The notes: generated from the sequence alone by a model not told the origin. Positions 8,007-17,337 are shown, counted from the first letter of the stretch. The stretch is DNA of 64,000 bases from Psychrobacter sp. bablab_jr014 (GCF_016464015.1 NZ_JACDXT010000001.1:1-64000), one strand, 5' to 3'. Numbers and translations: made by a program.

Positions 8007-11000
8007 ATGTCTATTGTGTCATCCTCTTCTCGCTCTTTTATTGCGTTACCTTTAACCTTGGCAGTCTCTACTTTACTTATTAGTGCCTGTAGTAATACAA
8101 CGGCAGTAAAGACGCCTACGGTCAATAACCGTACCCCTGTTGTTAAGGGTAATACGAAAAGTAAGCCATCCCCGCGTCCACAGAATACGACAGATGAAGG
8201 CTACTCAACCGCCTATCTTGACGCAGAAAGTTTGGATGAGCTGGCCGACTTGCTTGAAGCGACCGATATGACGATGGTTGAGGATAATAAACTGGCCATT
8301 CAGCAGTATGGTGATCTTTGGAACCGTTTGCGTGCAGGCTATCGTATGAATGGCGGTACGCATGGTTACAATCAGCGTATCGAAGCGCAAAAAAACTGGT
8401 TTATTACCCGCCAAGATTATCTAAACCGCCTAACTGCTCGTGCCAGTCGCTATATTTACCATACCGTACGTGAAGCCGAGCGCCGCAATATTCCAACCGA
8501 GCTTGCGCTATTGCCTGTCATTGAAAGCTCGTACGATCCAAGTGGTACCAGTAGCGCCGCTGCCGCAGGTTTGTGGCAGTTCATCCCAAGTACAGGGCGT
8601 ATCTATGGTCTGAATCAAAGCAGCACTTATGATGGTCGCCGTGATGTGATTGAGTCGACTCGTGCAGCTTATGACTTTTTGACCGCGCTATATAACCAAT
8701 TTGGCAGCTGGGAGCTGGCATTGGCAGCGTATAACGCAGGTCCAGGCCGCGTACAAAAAGCCATCGATGCCAACCGTGCAAATGGCCTACCGACGGATTT
8801 TTGGTCACTCAAATTGCCAACTGAGACCATGAACTATGTCCCGCGATTCTTGGCAGTGGCAGAAATCGTCAGCAAACCTGAACAGTACGGCGTATATTTC
8901 CCAGCGATTGCCAACCGTCAGCATTTCCGTAGTGTACCTGTCAACTACGGTGTGAGTTTGTCTGAAGTTTCTCAGATCACAGGCGTCAGCTACGATGAGC
9001 TACAAAAGCTAAATACCGCATTGCTATCAGGACGTGTCGATTCGGCAGGTCCACAGCGTGTTATCGTACCTAATGATGTCAGTCTAAACGCCGATGCCAA
9101 GCTCAGCATGCTACGCGGTAATGGAACCAGTAACGTCTTAGCCGCCGCTGCCAACACGCCTGAACCGACAACCTCAAGCAGTAGCGCGCCGAGCTACAAT
9201 AATAAGCCCTACAGCAGTGGGGCATTACCGACCACGGGTGCAGGTCTTGCCGAATATGCTGCCAGTGCAAGCGTGCCACAGCAAACGACCAGCTACATTC
9301 CGCCAACGCCAAAACCCAGCAGCAGCTCAGTGTATAGCAGTAGCGCACCAAGCTATAGCGAACCACCTATCAGCAGCAAAGAAACCAGTCGTATCAATGC
9401 TGAGCTAAAAAACAGTAACAGCTTGCCAACGACATCAGCGCAAATCACGCAGAATAACACTATTGTACAAGAGCCAGCGCTCAGCAAAGCTGAACGTGAC
9501 TTTATCGCGCGTCAAATTCAAGCGCAAACGCGCGAAAGCGATGTGGTCAGTCCAGTCGACGGCAATATTAAACTGTCCGCGATTCAGACACAGCAGTCTA
9601 TTCTAGAAGCCAGTGGTAAAGAGAAAAAACTCAGCTTTTCAACCAGTAACAATACCGCCAAACCAAAACCACAAGGCACACGCAGTACTTATACTGTCAT
9701 GCGTGGTGACACGCTATCAAACATTGCTAGTCGTGCTGGGGTAAGCTGGCGCGATATCGCTGAATGGAACCAGATCGACCCTGCAGCGAATTTATTGGCA
9801 GGCTCAACGTTGTATTTATACAATGCAAAACCCATTCAACCGCTTGTTAGTAGCGCCAGCAGCGCATCAAGCAATAGCGCGTCAAGTAGCCGTAGCAGCA
9901 GTAAGCCAGACAGCTATACCGTGCAGTCAGGGGATACACTGACAGGGACAGCAAACCGCTTTGGCTTGTCGGTATCGCAGCTCGCGAGCTACAATAATTT
10001 AAGTACTCAAGCGTCCTTACTCCGTGGGCAAAAGCTGTGGCTCGTGCCAGGCAAAGTGACTGCGTCAAGCCGTAGTAGCACACCTGCCAGTACCAGTAGC
10101 AATACCAGTAGTTCAAGCAGCGTACGTACGCAAAACTACAAAGTCCAAGCAGGTGATGGCTTAATTGCGCTCGCACGTCAATTCAATATGTCATCTGCGG
10201 CGCTTGCTGATATGAATGGTATTAGTGCAACTGACAATCTATACGTGGGACAAACGCTAAAAATCCCAGCCAATGTGGATGTCAGTGCCGCCAGTAAAGC
10301 AAGCAGCATGAGCAATACACGTAGCAGCTCAAGCAGTAGCAGTGCTAGCAGCTCGCGCACACCAACCAGCACCTATACGGTGAAGTCGGGTGATACACTA
10401 ATAGGTATTGCCAATAATTTAGGCGTTAGTGCGGCTGATATTGCAGCTGTGAACAGCAGCTTTGATGCTAATGCGCGCTTGCAACGTGGACAGCGTATCA
10501 ATGTGCCTGTGGCACAAGCGAAGGTGGACTTAAAACTGAACGACAAGCCTGTCAGTTATAAAGTCCAGTCGGGCGATAGCTTGACCAGTGTTGCGCGCCG
10601 TTACAATATCGGTATCAGTGACTTGGCGGCGGCGAATGGCTTGAGTACCACATCGAACCTTATCCTCGGTCGCAATATCACCATTCCTGCTGGTGGTAGT
10701 GCACCTGCGGCAACCAGTAGTGCATCGAGTAGCAGCTCAAGCAGTAAAGCATCAACCAGCAGCAGTGCACCAGCAGCAAGCAGCAGTGGTAAAAAACTGG
10801 GTAATACTGAGCGTTATAAAGTTCAGTCAGGCGATGGTCTGATTGCGCTTGCGCGTCGTGCTGGTGTGTCGGTTGAGGACTTGGCAGCGACCAATAATCT
10901 TGCGCCAAATGCGCAGCTACAAGTTGGACAAGTAATTCAAATTCCAAAAGCGACCGTCAGTTATACGGTAGGCTCAGGCGATAGCTTGATTGGGCTGGCG

Positions 11001-11102
11001 CGCAAATACGGCATCTCGACCCAAGCGCTCGCAGATATGAACAATATCCCAGCTGATACCATGCTACAACGTGGACAGCGTCTAACCGTTCCAAATCGCT
11101 AA
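8007..11102 (+). CDS. mltD: MltD-type membrane-bound lytic transglycosylase with seven LysM repeats
   Basis: This enzyme cleaves the glycan strands of peptidoglycan, forming 1,6-anhydro-muropeptides, and is anchored to the outer membrane as a lipoprotein. A lipobox (LLISAC) ends the signal peptide near residue 28. The SLT catalytic domain spans about residues 140-280, with the catalytic Glu in PVIESSYDP near 172 and the AAGLWQFIPSTGR and ALAAYNAGPGRV motifs. Seven LysM domains start near residues 561, 637, 710, 789, 850, 936 and 985, each opening with Y(T/K)V..GD. They are joined by Ser/Thr/Ala-rich linkers. E. coli MltD has about 450 residues and two LysM domains, so this 1031-residue form is greatly expanded. 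Confidence 0.93.
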   Translation: MSIVSSSSRSFIALPLTLAVSTLLISACSNTTAVKTPTVNNRTPVVKGNTKSKPSPRPQNTTDEGYSTAYLDAESLDELADLLEATDMTMVEDNKLAIQQYGDLWNRLRAGYRMNGGTHGYNQRIEAQKNWFITRQDYLNRLTARASRYIYHTVREAERRNIPTELALLPVIESSYDPSGTSSAAAAGLWQFIPSTGRIYGLNQSSTYDGRRDVIESTRAAYDFLTALYNQFGSWELALAAYNAGPGRVQKAIDANRANGLPTDFWSLKLPTETMNYVPRFLAVAEIVSKPEQYGVYFPAIANRQHFRSVPVNYGVSLSEVSQITGVSYDELQKLNTALLSGRVDSAGPQRVIVPNDVSLNADAKLSMLRGNGTSNVLAAAANTPEPTTSSSSAPSYNNKPYSSGALPTTGAGLAEYAASASVPQQTTSYIPPTPKPSSSSVYSSSAPSYSEPPISSKETSRINAELKNSNSLPTTSAQITQNNTIVQEPALSKAERDFIARQIQAQTRESDVVSPVDGNIKLSAIQTQQSILEASGKEKKLSFSTSNNTAKPKPQGTRSTYTVMRGDTLSNIASRAGVSWRDIAEWNQIDPAANLLAGSTLYLYNAKPIQPLVSSASSASSNSASSSRSSSKPDSYTVQSGDTLTGTANRFGLSVSQLASYNNLSTQASLLRGQKLWLVPGKVTASSRSSTPASTSSNTSSSSSVRTQNYKVQAGDGLIALARQFNMSSAALADMNGISATDNLYVGQTLKIPANVDVSAASKASSMSNTRSSSSSSSASSSRTPTSTYTVKSGDTLIGIANNLGVSAADIAAVNSSFDANARLQRGQRINVPVAQAKVDLKLNDKPVSYKVQSGDSLTSVARRYNIGISDLAAANGLSTTSNLILGRNITIPAGGSAPAATSSASSSSSSSKASTSSSAPAASSSGKKLGNTERYKVQSGDGLIALARRAGVSVEDLAATNNLAPNAQLQVGQVIQIPKATVSYTVGSGDSLIGLARKYGISTQALADMNNIPADTMLQRGQRLTVPNR

Positions 11103-11113
11103 GCATAAACGTA

Positions 11114-11157
11114 ACGCATAAAAAAACGGCATCTAAGAATGCCGTTTTTTTATGCGT
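11114..11157 (+). terminator. Strong terminator, near-perfect 19-bp hairpin
   Basis: Bases 11114-11132 pair perfectly with 11139-11157 around a 6-base loop, with A and T tracts in the arms. It ends mltD transcription and is symmetric enough to act on both strands. Confidence 0.9.
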
Positions 11158-11163
11158 ACAGAT

Positions 11164-11187
11164 TAGGGCGTGTTGAACATTCGACCA
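11164..11187. repeat. Solo end of the GGGCGTGT repeat family
   Basis: TA plus the bases GGGCGTGTTGAACATTCG match the minus-strand reading of the repeat end at 89-108. The neighbouring 60 bases show only loose likeness to that element, and no matching second terminus is seen before mltF. It is probably a decayed or truncated copy. Confidence 0.5.
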
Positions 11188-11283
11188 TGGCACTGACAGC
11201 GACTATTTTTTAGGCGATTCGAGGTTAAAATAATAAGTTTAGCCTAGATATTAAAAGGAAAGTATTGATGTAGCGAACGGTCG

Positions 11284-12366
11284 TCACACCATTTGCGTTT
11301 TAATCGCTTCAAGGTAGCTGCGAATATTGCTGACATAGTGCATGCACTGCGTATAGCGACTGTTGCGCGCTTGATTTTTATCCAGATACGCATAGACATT
11401 ATGCCAGCTGTTGCCGTCAATACCTACGGTAGCAAGCTTGTCTTGAATATTTTTTACGGCATTGGGTCCCATATTATAAGCGGCGAGGGCAAACCACAGA
11501 CGATCGCCTGTCGGTACATCGGCAAACTCTGCCTTCATTTGCTCCAAATACTTTGCGCCGCCTGCGATGCTTTGGATAGGGTCGACACGGTTGGCCACAC
11601 CCATTGCCTCTGCTGTCGCATTGGTCAACATCATCAGTCCGCGTACCCCTGTTGGCGATACCGCATCGGCATTGAGGTGCGACTCTTGATAGCCCATCGC
11701 GACCAAGACTTGCCAGTCGTGATTGTATTCACGGGCTTCTTTTTGAAAATAGGCCTGATAACCAGGCAGCTTTTGCGTCAAGGTGTCTTTAAAATGCTGC
11801 TGGCTATAAGCGTCTTTTAACAGTTTGCGGTTATAAAAGGTCGCAAGCTGCTTGGTATTGTCGAGTTTGACATTGTCACATAAAAAGTGGCTGGCTTTTT
11901 TGGACAAGGGGTCGCTCGACTGGCGAAAGCTCCAGCTGACTTTCGGATGCAGACCGTTTTTGGTCAAATTGCTGTCATAGCCGCAGCTTAAATTTGCTGA
12001 GGCTAAGTTGAGCTGGCTTTTTAGCTGCGTACTGGCGGTGGTGAGTGCTATATCGGCCTGTCCAGATTTGAGCGCCCGCAGCGCCGCCTCATCGGTAGCG
12101 TAGCCTTTTAAATGTACCGCAACGCCCAATTCGTCCGCATACTGACGTACCAAATCGTAGCCAAAGCCATGCTGAAAACCATCAGTCGCAAAAAACGTAC
12201 TGTCCCCAGGCACAGCCGCGATGGTCAGGGTTTTTTGTGCCATCACTTGGGTGTAGGCGGGCGTCTGCATATTGAGCGCAGGCGCACTTTGGGCAGGCAG
12301 GGACAATAAGGCAATACTGGATGCTTGTAGTAAACGCTTGGTCGAATGATACATACTCTGCTGCAT
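11284..12366 (-). CDS. MltF-like lytic transglycosylase with a shortened solute-binding domain
   Basis: Family members cleave peptidoglycan through a C-terminal SLT domain and carry an N-terminal SBP_bac_3 regulatory domain. I place the start at the ATG at 12366, where AGGAG sits 7 bases upstream and a signal peptide begins (MQQSMYHSTK), although the frame is open to 12585. The mature protein has an SBP lobe (KTLTIAAVPGD through GQADIALTTAS). The SLT domain has the catalytic Glu in VAMGYQESHLNADAVSPTG, GVRGLMMLT and FALAAYNMGPNAV. It is about 360 residues against about 518 in E. coli MltF. The missing part corresponds to the second SBP lobe, so the domain seems to be single-lobed. Confidence 0.85.
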   Translation of the reverse strand: MQQSMYHSTKRLLQASSIALLSLPAQSAPALNMQTPAYTQVMAQKTLTIAAVPGDSTFFATDGFQHGFGYDLVRQYADELGVAVHLKGYATDEAALRALKSGQADIALTTASTQLKSQLNLASANLSCGYDSNLTKNGLHPKVSWSFRQSSDPLSKKASHFLCDNVKLDNTKQLATFYNRKLLKDAYSQQHFKDTLTQKLPGYQAYFQKEAREYNHDWQVLVAMGYQESHLNADAVSPTGVRGLMMLTNATAEAMGVANRVDPIQSIAGGAKYLEQMKAEFADVPTGDRLWFALAAYNMGPNAVKNIQDKLATVGIDGNSWHNVYAYLDKNQARNSRYTQCMHYVSNIRSYLEAIKTQMV

Positions 12367-12609
12367 GACGAATCTCCTAACTGTGGTCACTAAGCTACCG
12401 TGCATAGCGACCATCGATAATGGTGCGTCATGCAGTTTTGATGCCAAATAAAAACGGTGCAGGAATGGCAAAATCGGTAGGGTCATGAAAACGCGATTGG
12501 ACATAATGTCATCACATTGTGCTATGAGCGGGGTATGGCAATCGGCAGCGTATGCCGCGCAATATAGGTGACCCGCAAGTTTCATGACAAGTAAATTGCT
12601 TAAAAGGAT

Positions 12610-12783
12610 TAGGGCGTGTCTTCAATTCAAACGTTTATGACTAAATGATTTAGAAATGGCTAAATCTTCGGCAAACGGTGTCAAATAACTGGTGAATATC
12701 TCGATATTATCTGCGCTATTTTCCTTGTTTGCCTGTAATTTATCTCATTTTTATCACCATTTTTAAAATGAAGACACGCCCTA
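12610..12783. mobile_element. 170-bp MITE-like element, copy A
   Basis: The element at 12612-12781 begins GGGCGTGTCTTCA and ends in its exact inverted complement, and is flanked by TA on both sides. No open reading frame fills it. It has a small internal hairpin (AATATC TC GATATT). A second copy of exactly the same length lies at 53171-53340; I count 13 mismatches between them, about 92 percent identity. TA target duplication is typical of IS630/Tc1-type and some IS5-group transposases; the mobilising transposase is not in this window. Confidence 0.85.
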
Positions 12784-12936
12784 ACAAAATAACGAGGTAG
12801 CCATAAGATAGGGGCGCAGCGGTCGTATTCAAGTTTATGTCACTCTAGCGAAAGGTTTAGTAACATAATTAGGTTAAGTGTTTGAAATTGCGAAATTTTT
12901 CAATTAACATTCTTAGCATTGCTGTGTATCTTTTGC

Positions 12937-12970
12937 TGGGCGTGATAATAGCACGGCGATATCACGCCCA
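12937..12970. repeat. Perfect 11-bp inverted repeat in the nif3 downstream region
   Basis: TGGGCGTGATA at 12937-12947 is repeated inverted at 12960-12970 with a 12-base loop. No T run follows on either strand, so it is not a clear terminator. The rest of 12784-13076 holds nothing else I recognise. Confidence 0.55.
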
Positions 12971-13076
12971 TGTATCTGAATGCTGACTAAGTGCAGTGGC
13001 GATGTGACCTGTGTATGTCGCAAAAAGGGCTTAAACAAAGCAATTTGCCATTGATACCAACAGTCGCTTAAGCAGC

Positions 13077-13883
13077 CTAAGCAGGGTTATCAATATCAAT
13101 AAAGGTCACAGGCAAGTCAAATTCTGCGGCAATGCGCTTGCCTAAAGCCTGAATACCGCCGCGCTCGGTGGCGTGATGTCCTGCGGCAAAGTAATGAATG
13201 CCCAGCTCGCGCGCGCTGTGCGTGGTACGCTCGGAGATTTCCCCTGAGATATAGGCGTCACAGCCCATCTGCGCCGCTTGCTCAATCATATCTTGCGCGC
13301 CGCCTGTACACAGCCCCACTCGGCGAATTAAACCGTCATCATTAGGCAAGTCAGCCGCGATGTGTAGTGGTGTGCGTCCCAGTGCGTCTGCAATCTTGGT
13401 CGCCAGTGCGTCTACCGTTTGCAGGGCGCAGGTGGCAATATTACCCACAGGATGCGCCTCATGAGGATACAGTCCGCCTGTAATCTCTAAATCCAGCAAG
13501 TCCGCCAAAGTGGCATTGTTGCCCAAGGTCGGGTGCGCATCGAGTGGCAAGTGATACGCGATAAGTGAGATGCCGTGGGTCAAAAGCTTGCGGATGCGCG
13601 TGCCTTTCATGCCTGTCAGTGGGGCTGGCTCGCCTTTCCAAAAATAGCCATGATGCACCATAATGGCATCGGCATTATCCGCAATCGCCGCATCAATTAA
13701 GGCTTCGCACGCGGTCACGCCTGTGACGATACGGCGAATCGGCTGCCCGCCATCGACTTGCAAACCGTTTGGGCAGTAGTCTTTAAAATTAGCAGCAGAC
13801 AAATAATCATCACAATAGGCGGTGAGCTGCTGGGCGCTGATGCCGTCATTGGACGTATTTGAAGTATCGCTCTGGGTGCTCAT
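13077..13883 (-). CDS. Nif3-like dinuclear metal centre protein (YbgI family)
   Basis: These conserved toroidal hexameric proteins bind two metal ions; a GTP cyclohydrolase-like or metal-chaperone role has been proposed but the function is not settled. Expected family features are present: NGLQVDG near residue 40, the metal-site motif MVHHGYFW, YHLPLDAH, and the C-terminal YFAAGHHATERGG. The length of 268 residues is typical of the short bacterial form. AGGAG lies just before the ATG. It stands alone on the minus strand, divergent from the protease gene, without an obvious terminator. Confidence 0.92.
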   Translation of the reverse strand: MSTQSDTSNTSNDGISAQQLTAYCDDYLSAANFKDYCPNGLQVDGGQPIRRIVTGVTACEALIDAAIADNADAIMVHHGYFWKGEPAPLTGMKGTRIRKLLTHGISLIAYHLPLDAHPTLGNNATLADLLDLEITGGLYPHEAHPVGNIATCALQTVDALATKIADALGRTPLHIAADLPNDDGLIRRVGLCTGGAQDMIEQAAQMGCDAYISGEISERTTHSARELGIHYFAAGHHATERGGIQALGKRIAAEFDLPVTFIDIDNPA

Positions 13884-14202
13884 AAAAAACTCCTTATATC
13901 ATTGTCGTTAACGCCGTTTTAACATGCGCACTTATGCTTAGATTTTGGTGATTGCGTGGTCGTTAGGAGTGAACTGCGCCAATCACAGCACAAATTAAAA
14001 ATGGCATTAGCCCTTGTCATGTGGGCGCTGTATCGATTGCCTATCTTAACATAGGCAGCAAAAAGCCCGATAACTTCACTAACTGAATAAATACACGATA
14101 CGTTACTATTCCTAGGGTGCGACCGTTATAATTTGAAAGCCAACCGCACCATGTTTACACTATTTTGTGTCGTCTATTTCATTTATGTACTGAGGTTTTT
14201 GT
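13884..14202. other. Divergent promoter region nif3 / HtrA-type protease
   Basis: About 320 bases without a gene. On the plus strand a TATAAT at about 14127 with TTACTA 18 bases upstream is a possible protease promoter. No operator or repeat is evident. Confidence 0.4.
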
Positions 14203-15543
14203 ATGTCTGCACCCAATAACAATCGTAATACGCCTTTTTTCCGCTGGTTGCCTTGGGCACTGCTTGCCGCTGCGGTTGTGGTCGCGATTTGGTTATTTAT
14301 CAATACAAAAAGTGCCTCAGAGGAGACGTGGCAGCCGCCGAGGACACCCGAAGCGGAAAAAATCACCCCGCCGCCTGTGAGCAGTACCGCGCCTGCGGTC
14401 AGCTCGTACCATGATGCCGTAGCGCGTGCGGCGCAATCGGTGGTCAATATCTACACCACCCAAAGCATGGCGGAAAACCCGTATATGAATGACCCCGTGC
14501 TGCGCCGATTTTTCGAGTATCATAATGGCGTGCCAAGTGACCAAGGCGAAACCAATTTAGGCTCAGGCGTCATCGTGTCCGATGATGGCTATATCGTCAC
14601 CAACGCGCACGTGGTCGAAAAGGCGGACGAAATCATCGTCGGTCTGAATGATGGGCGTAAAAGCCGCGCAACGGTGGTCGGTGCTGACCCTGACAGTGAC
14701 CTTGCAGTAATTAAAGTCGATATGAAAGGGCTGACGCCGCTTGCGTTCCGTGAAGCGCCTATTCAAGTCGGTGATGTGGCGCTGGCGATTGGTAACCCCT
14801 TTGGTGTTGGGCAGACCGTAACGCAAGGCATCATCTCAGCGACAGGGCGTACAGGTCTTGGTGTCAATAAGTTTGAGGACTTTATCCAGACCGATGCCGC
14901 GATTAACCCTGGTAACTCAGGCGGCGCGCTCGTCGATGCCAGTGGCGAGCTGGTGGGTATCAACACCGTGATTTTCTCCAAGTCGGGCGGCTCGATGGGT
15001 ATTGGCTTTGCCATTCCGACCGCACTCGTTGAGCAGGTGATGACCGCGCTGATTAAAGACGGCCGCGTCAGTCGTGGCTGGCTGGGTATCGAGATTCAAT
15101 CCCAGCTGCGTGACCCCACGCAATTAGAAACCTCAACAGGGGTCGAGGTGCTCAATGTCGTACCCAATGGTCCAGCAGCAAAAAGCGGTCTAAAAGTAGG
15201 CGATATTATCCTAAGTATCGACGGCGTTGAGATGACCGATGCCAATACCTTGGTGCAATATGTGGCACGTAAACCGCTCAATACCAAGCTCAATACCCAA
15301 GTATTGCGCGGCGGTAAAACGGTACAGGTAGAAATCACCCTGACCGCCCGTCCACAACAAGAAGAAAGCCCCGCGCAGCCTGCGTCGTTTGAGGGCGACT
15401 TTAATAATGACATGGGGGCGCAAGATGAAATCCAAGAAGCGCCCACCATGTCAGAGGCAGAACGTCTACGCCTGCGTGAAGAGCTGCTACAATTGTTTGA
15501 ACAAAATGGCATGGGGCAGCCACAACAACAGCCCACACAATAA
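14203..15543 (+). CDS. HtrA/DegS-type periplasmic serine protease with one PDZ domain
   Basis: This is a trypsin-like S1C protease of the envelope stress and protein quality control type. One N-terminal TM anchor (about residues 13-33) is followed by a Pro-rich linker, the protease domain and a single PDZ domain (about 285-385). The triad is visible: His in VTNAHVV near 136, Asp in DSDLAVIKV near 167, and Ser in PGNSGGALV near 238. One PDZ plus a membrane anchor resembles DegS/AlgW rather than DegP, but the added C-terminal acidic and Gln-rich tail of about 50 residues is not part of DegS. No sigma-E/RseA genes are nearby. GAGG lies 8 bases before the ATG. Confidence 0.92.
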   Translation: MSAPNNNRNTPFFRWLPWALLAAAVVVAIWLFINTKSASEETWQPPRTPEAEKITPPPVSSTAPAVSSYHDAVARAAQSVVNIYTTQSMAENPYMNDPVLRRFFEYHNGVPSDQGETNLGSGVIVSDDGYIVTNAHVVEKADEIIVGLNDGRKSRATVVGADPDSDLAVIKVDMKGLTPLAFREAPIQVGDVALAIGNPFGVGQTVTQGIISATGRTGLGVNKFEDFIQTDAAINPGNSGGALVDASGELVGINTVIFSKSGGSMGIGFAIPTALVEQVMTALIKDGRVSRGWLGIEIQSQLRDPTQLETSTGVEVLNVVPNGPAAKSGLKVGDIILSIDGVEMTDANTLVQYVARKPLNTKLNTQVLRGGKTVQVEITLTARPQQEESPAQPASFEGDFNNDMGAQDEIQEAPTMSEAERLRLREELLQLFEQNGMGQPQQQPTQ

Positions 15544-15602
15544 AGGTAACGTATAGGTTGCGCTCGAGGCATAAAACGCAATTGAATCTATAAACCCGCC
15601 AT

Positions 15603-15638
15603 AAAAAAGCGCCCGTTAATGATAGCGGGCGCTTTTTT
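15603..15638. terminator. Bidirectional terminator between the protease gene and yfaE
   Basis: A perfect 13-bp stem (AAAAAAGCGCCCG and its complement) with a 10-base loop; A/T tracts on both sides serve the two convergent genes. Confidence 0.9.
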
Positions 15639-15687
15639 ATGGTTTTGCCTTTCGATCATCTCAATCATCAAGCCATTCAACAGGCAA

Positions 15688-15954
15688 TTAATCAATAATC
15701 AACTCTTCATTAATATGAATCACGCCTTGGACGCGGCAGCAGCAGGGCAATATTTCGTCTTCATCAACCATTGCCAGTGGGTGAGTCACATACTCAATCG
15801 GCTCAGAGTGCGCAATCTTTTGTACGCGGCAGCTGCCACAGTAGCCTTCGCGGCACTGATAATTGATATTGTGCCCAGTACGCAGTAAGCCGTCTAGCAA
15901 GGTCTCGCTATCGTGCAAATAAAAGCGCTGTTTGCTGGTCACTACCCACGTCAT
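15688..15954 (-). CDS. yfaE: [2Fe-2S] ferredoxin-like protein YfaE, NrdB cofactor maintenance
   Basis: YfaE supplies electrons to assemble and restore the diferric-tyrosyl radical of NrdB. The 88-residue protein has the plant-type ferredoxin cysteine pattern CREGYCGSC plus a fourth Cys in LPCCCRVQ. It sits downstream of nrdB on the same strand, as in E. coli, with about 100 bases between. AGGAG precedes the ATG. This neighbourhood makes the YfaE assignment more specific than generic ferredoxin. Confidence 0.92.
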   Translation of the reverse strand: MTWVVTSKQRFYLHDSETLLDGLLRTGHNINYQCREGYCGSCRVQKIAHSEPIEYVTHPLAMVDEDEILPCCCRVQGVIHINEELIID

Positions 15955-16057
15955 TGCCCAATCTCCTGATGGTTGTTTTTATTGGTATTTTTTGCCTTGA
16001 TGATAGCGCGCCCACATGACAGCGATATGTCATCGACGCGCTAATCACACCTAAAAA

Positions 16058-17191
16058 TTACAGCTCAAAGTCGTCAAAGTCACTGTTAGACAAGTCAGAA
16101 TCAATCTGCCCCACCAAGTACGAGCTGATTTCCGTCTCTTGCGGCGCAACCTGCACATTATCAGACGACAGCCATGTGTTAATCCACGGAATCGGGTTTG
16201 ATTTTGAATGCGGGAACGCTGCTGGCAAGCCCACCGCTTCCATACGCAAGTTGGTGATGTACTCGACATACTGGCACAAGATGTCTTTGTTGAGACCAAT
16301 CATCGAGCCGTCTTTAAACAAGTAGCCCGCCCAGTCTTTTTCTTGTTCGGCGGCTTTACGGAAAATTTCAATACTCTCTTCACGGCATTCTTCGGCAATC
16401 TCTGCCATTTCAGGGTCGTCTTTGCCGTTACGCATGAGGTTAATCATGTGCTGTGAGCCTGTCAGATGCAGCGCCTCATCACGGGCAATCAGCTTGATAA
16501 TCTTGGCATTGCCTTCCATCAGCTTGCGCTCGGCAAAGGCAAATGAGCAGGCGAACGACACATAAAAACGAATCGCCTCTAACACATTGACCGCCATAAT
16601 GCACAGATACAGCTGTTTTTTAAGGCTGCGCAAGTCAACGGTGATTTGCTCGCCATTGACCGTATGCGTGCCCGCGCCGTATAGGCTGTATAGCTGGCTG
16701 TTGCGGTACAAGTCATCATAGTAGTGGGCGATGTCTGAGGCACGCTCTAGGATGTTGCCATTTTCCATGATGTCGTCAAACACAACGCTTGGGTCATTGA
16801 CGATATTGCGGATGATGTGCGTATAGCTGCGCGAGTGGATGGTCTCAGAAAACGACCACGTCTCAATCCATGTCTCTAGCTCAGGGATAGACACCAGCGG
16901 CAACAGCACCACGTTTGGGCTGCGACCTTGAATCGAGTCGAGTAGGGTCTGGTACTTAAGGTTGCTCAAAAAGATATGCTGCTCATGCGATGACAAGTTA
17001 CCAAAATCCATGCGGTCGCGCGACACATCGACCTCTTCGGGACGCCAAAAAAAGCTGAGCTGCTTTTCAATCAGCTGCTCAAAGATGGGGTGCTTTTGCT
17101 GGTCGTAGCGCGCCACGTTGACGGGCTGACCGAAGAACATCGGCTCGCTCAAAGCATTGTTTGGGGTTTGACAAAAGATTGAGTAAGTCAT
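16058..17191 (-). CDS. nrdB: Class Ia ribonucleoside-diphosphate reductase beta subunit
   Basis: NrdB carries the diiron-tyrosyl radical that NrdA uses to reduce NDPs to dNDPs. Visible motifs include the first metal-ligand Asp in [10 protein letters not shown], Glu and His with the radical Tyr in [13 protein letters not shown], and Glu and His in [12 protein letters not shown]. The C-terminal acidic peptide ([10 protein letters not shown]) matches the tail that docks onto the alpha subunit. The length of 377 is normal. AAAGG lies upstream of the ATG. It is separated from nrdA by two unrelated genes and an inverted repeat, which is not the usual adjacent nrdAB arrangement. Confidence 0.97.
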   Translation of the reverse strand: MTYSIFCQTPNNALSEPMFFGQPVNVARYDQQKHPIFEQLIEKQLSFFWRPEEVDVSRDRMDFGNLSSHEQHIFLSNLKYQTLLDSIQGRSPNVVLLPLVSIPELETWIETWSFSETIHSRSYTHIIRNIVNDPSVVFDDIMENGNILERASDIAHYYDDLYRNSQLYSLYGAGTHTVNGEQITVDLRSLKKQLYLCIMAVNVLEAIRFYVSFACSFAFAERKLMEGNAKIIKLIARDEALHLTGSQHMINLMRNGKDDPEMAEIAEECREESIEIFRKAAEQEKDWAGYLFKDGSMIGLNKDILCQYVEYITNLRMEAVGLPAAFPHSKSNPIPWINTWLSSDNVQVAPQETEISSYLVGQIDSDLSNSDFDDFEL

Positions 17192-17240
17192 GGCATTGCC
17201 TTTTTGGGGTTTTCGGTTTTTGTGTAAAGTAAATGAGTTA

Positions 17241-17337
17241 TAGAGCGCTATGCAGTCGCTCGATTAAACGTTATTTTTCTTGCTTGCTGTGACTTCGTCT
17301 CCAGAGGCTACGAAAAATAATGTTTAATCTCGCTCTA
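17241..17337. repeat. Long imperfect inverted repeat upstream of nrdB
   Basis: GATTAAACGTTATTTTTC at 17262-17279 pairs with 17312-17329 with one mismatch, enclosing a 32-base loop. The outermost bases TAGAGCG and CGCTCTA (17241-17247, 17331-17337) are also inverted. It has no T run like a simple terminator. It may be a REP/MITE-like palindromic unit or an RNA processing hairpin in the nrd transcript. Confidence 0.6.

Noticed and set aside
8205-11193. Several long minus-strand frames within mltD
   Set aside because: They are antisense shadows of the Ser-rich LysM coding sequence, full of Cys, Tyr and Leu and without start signals.
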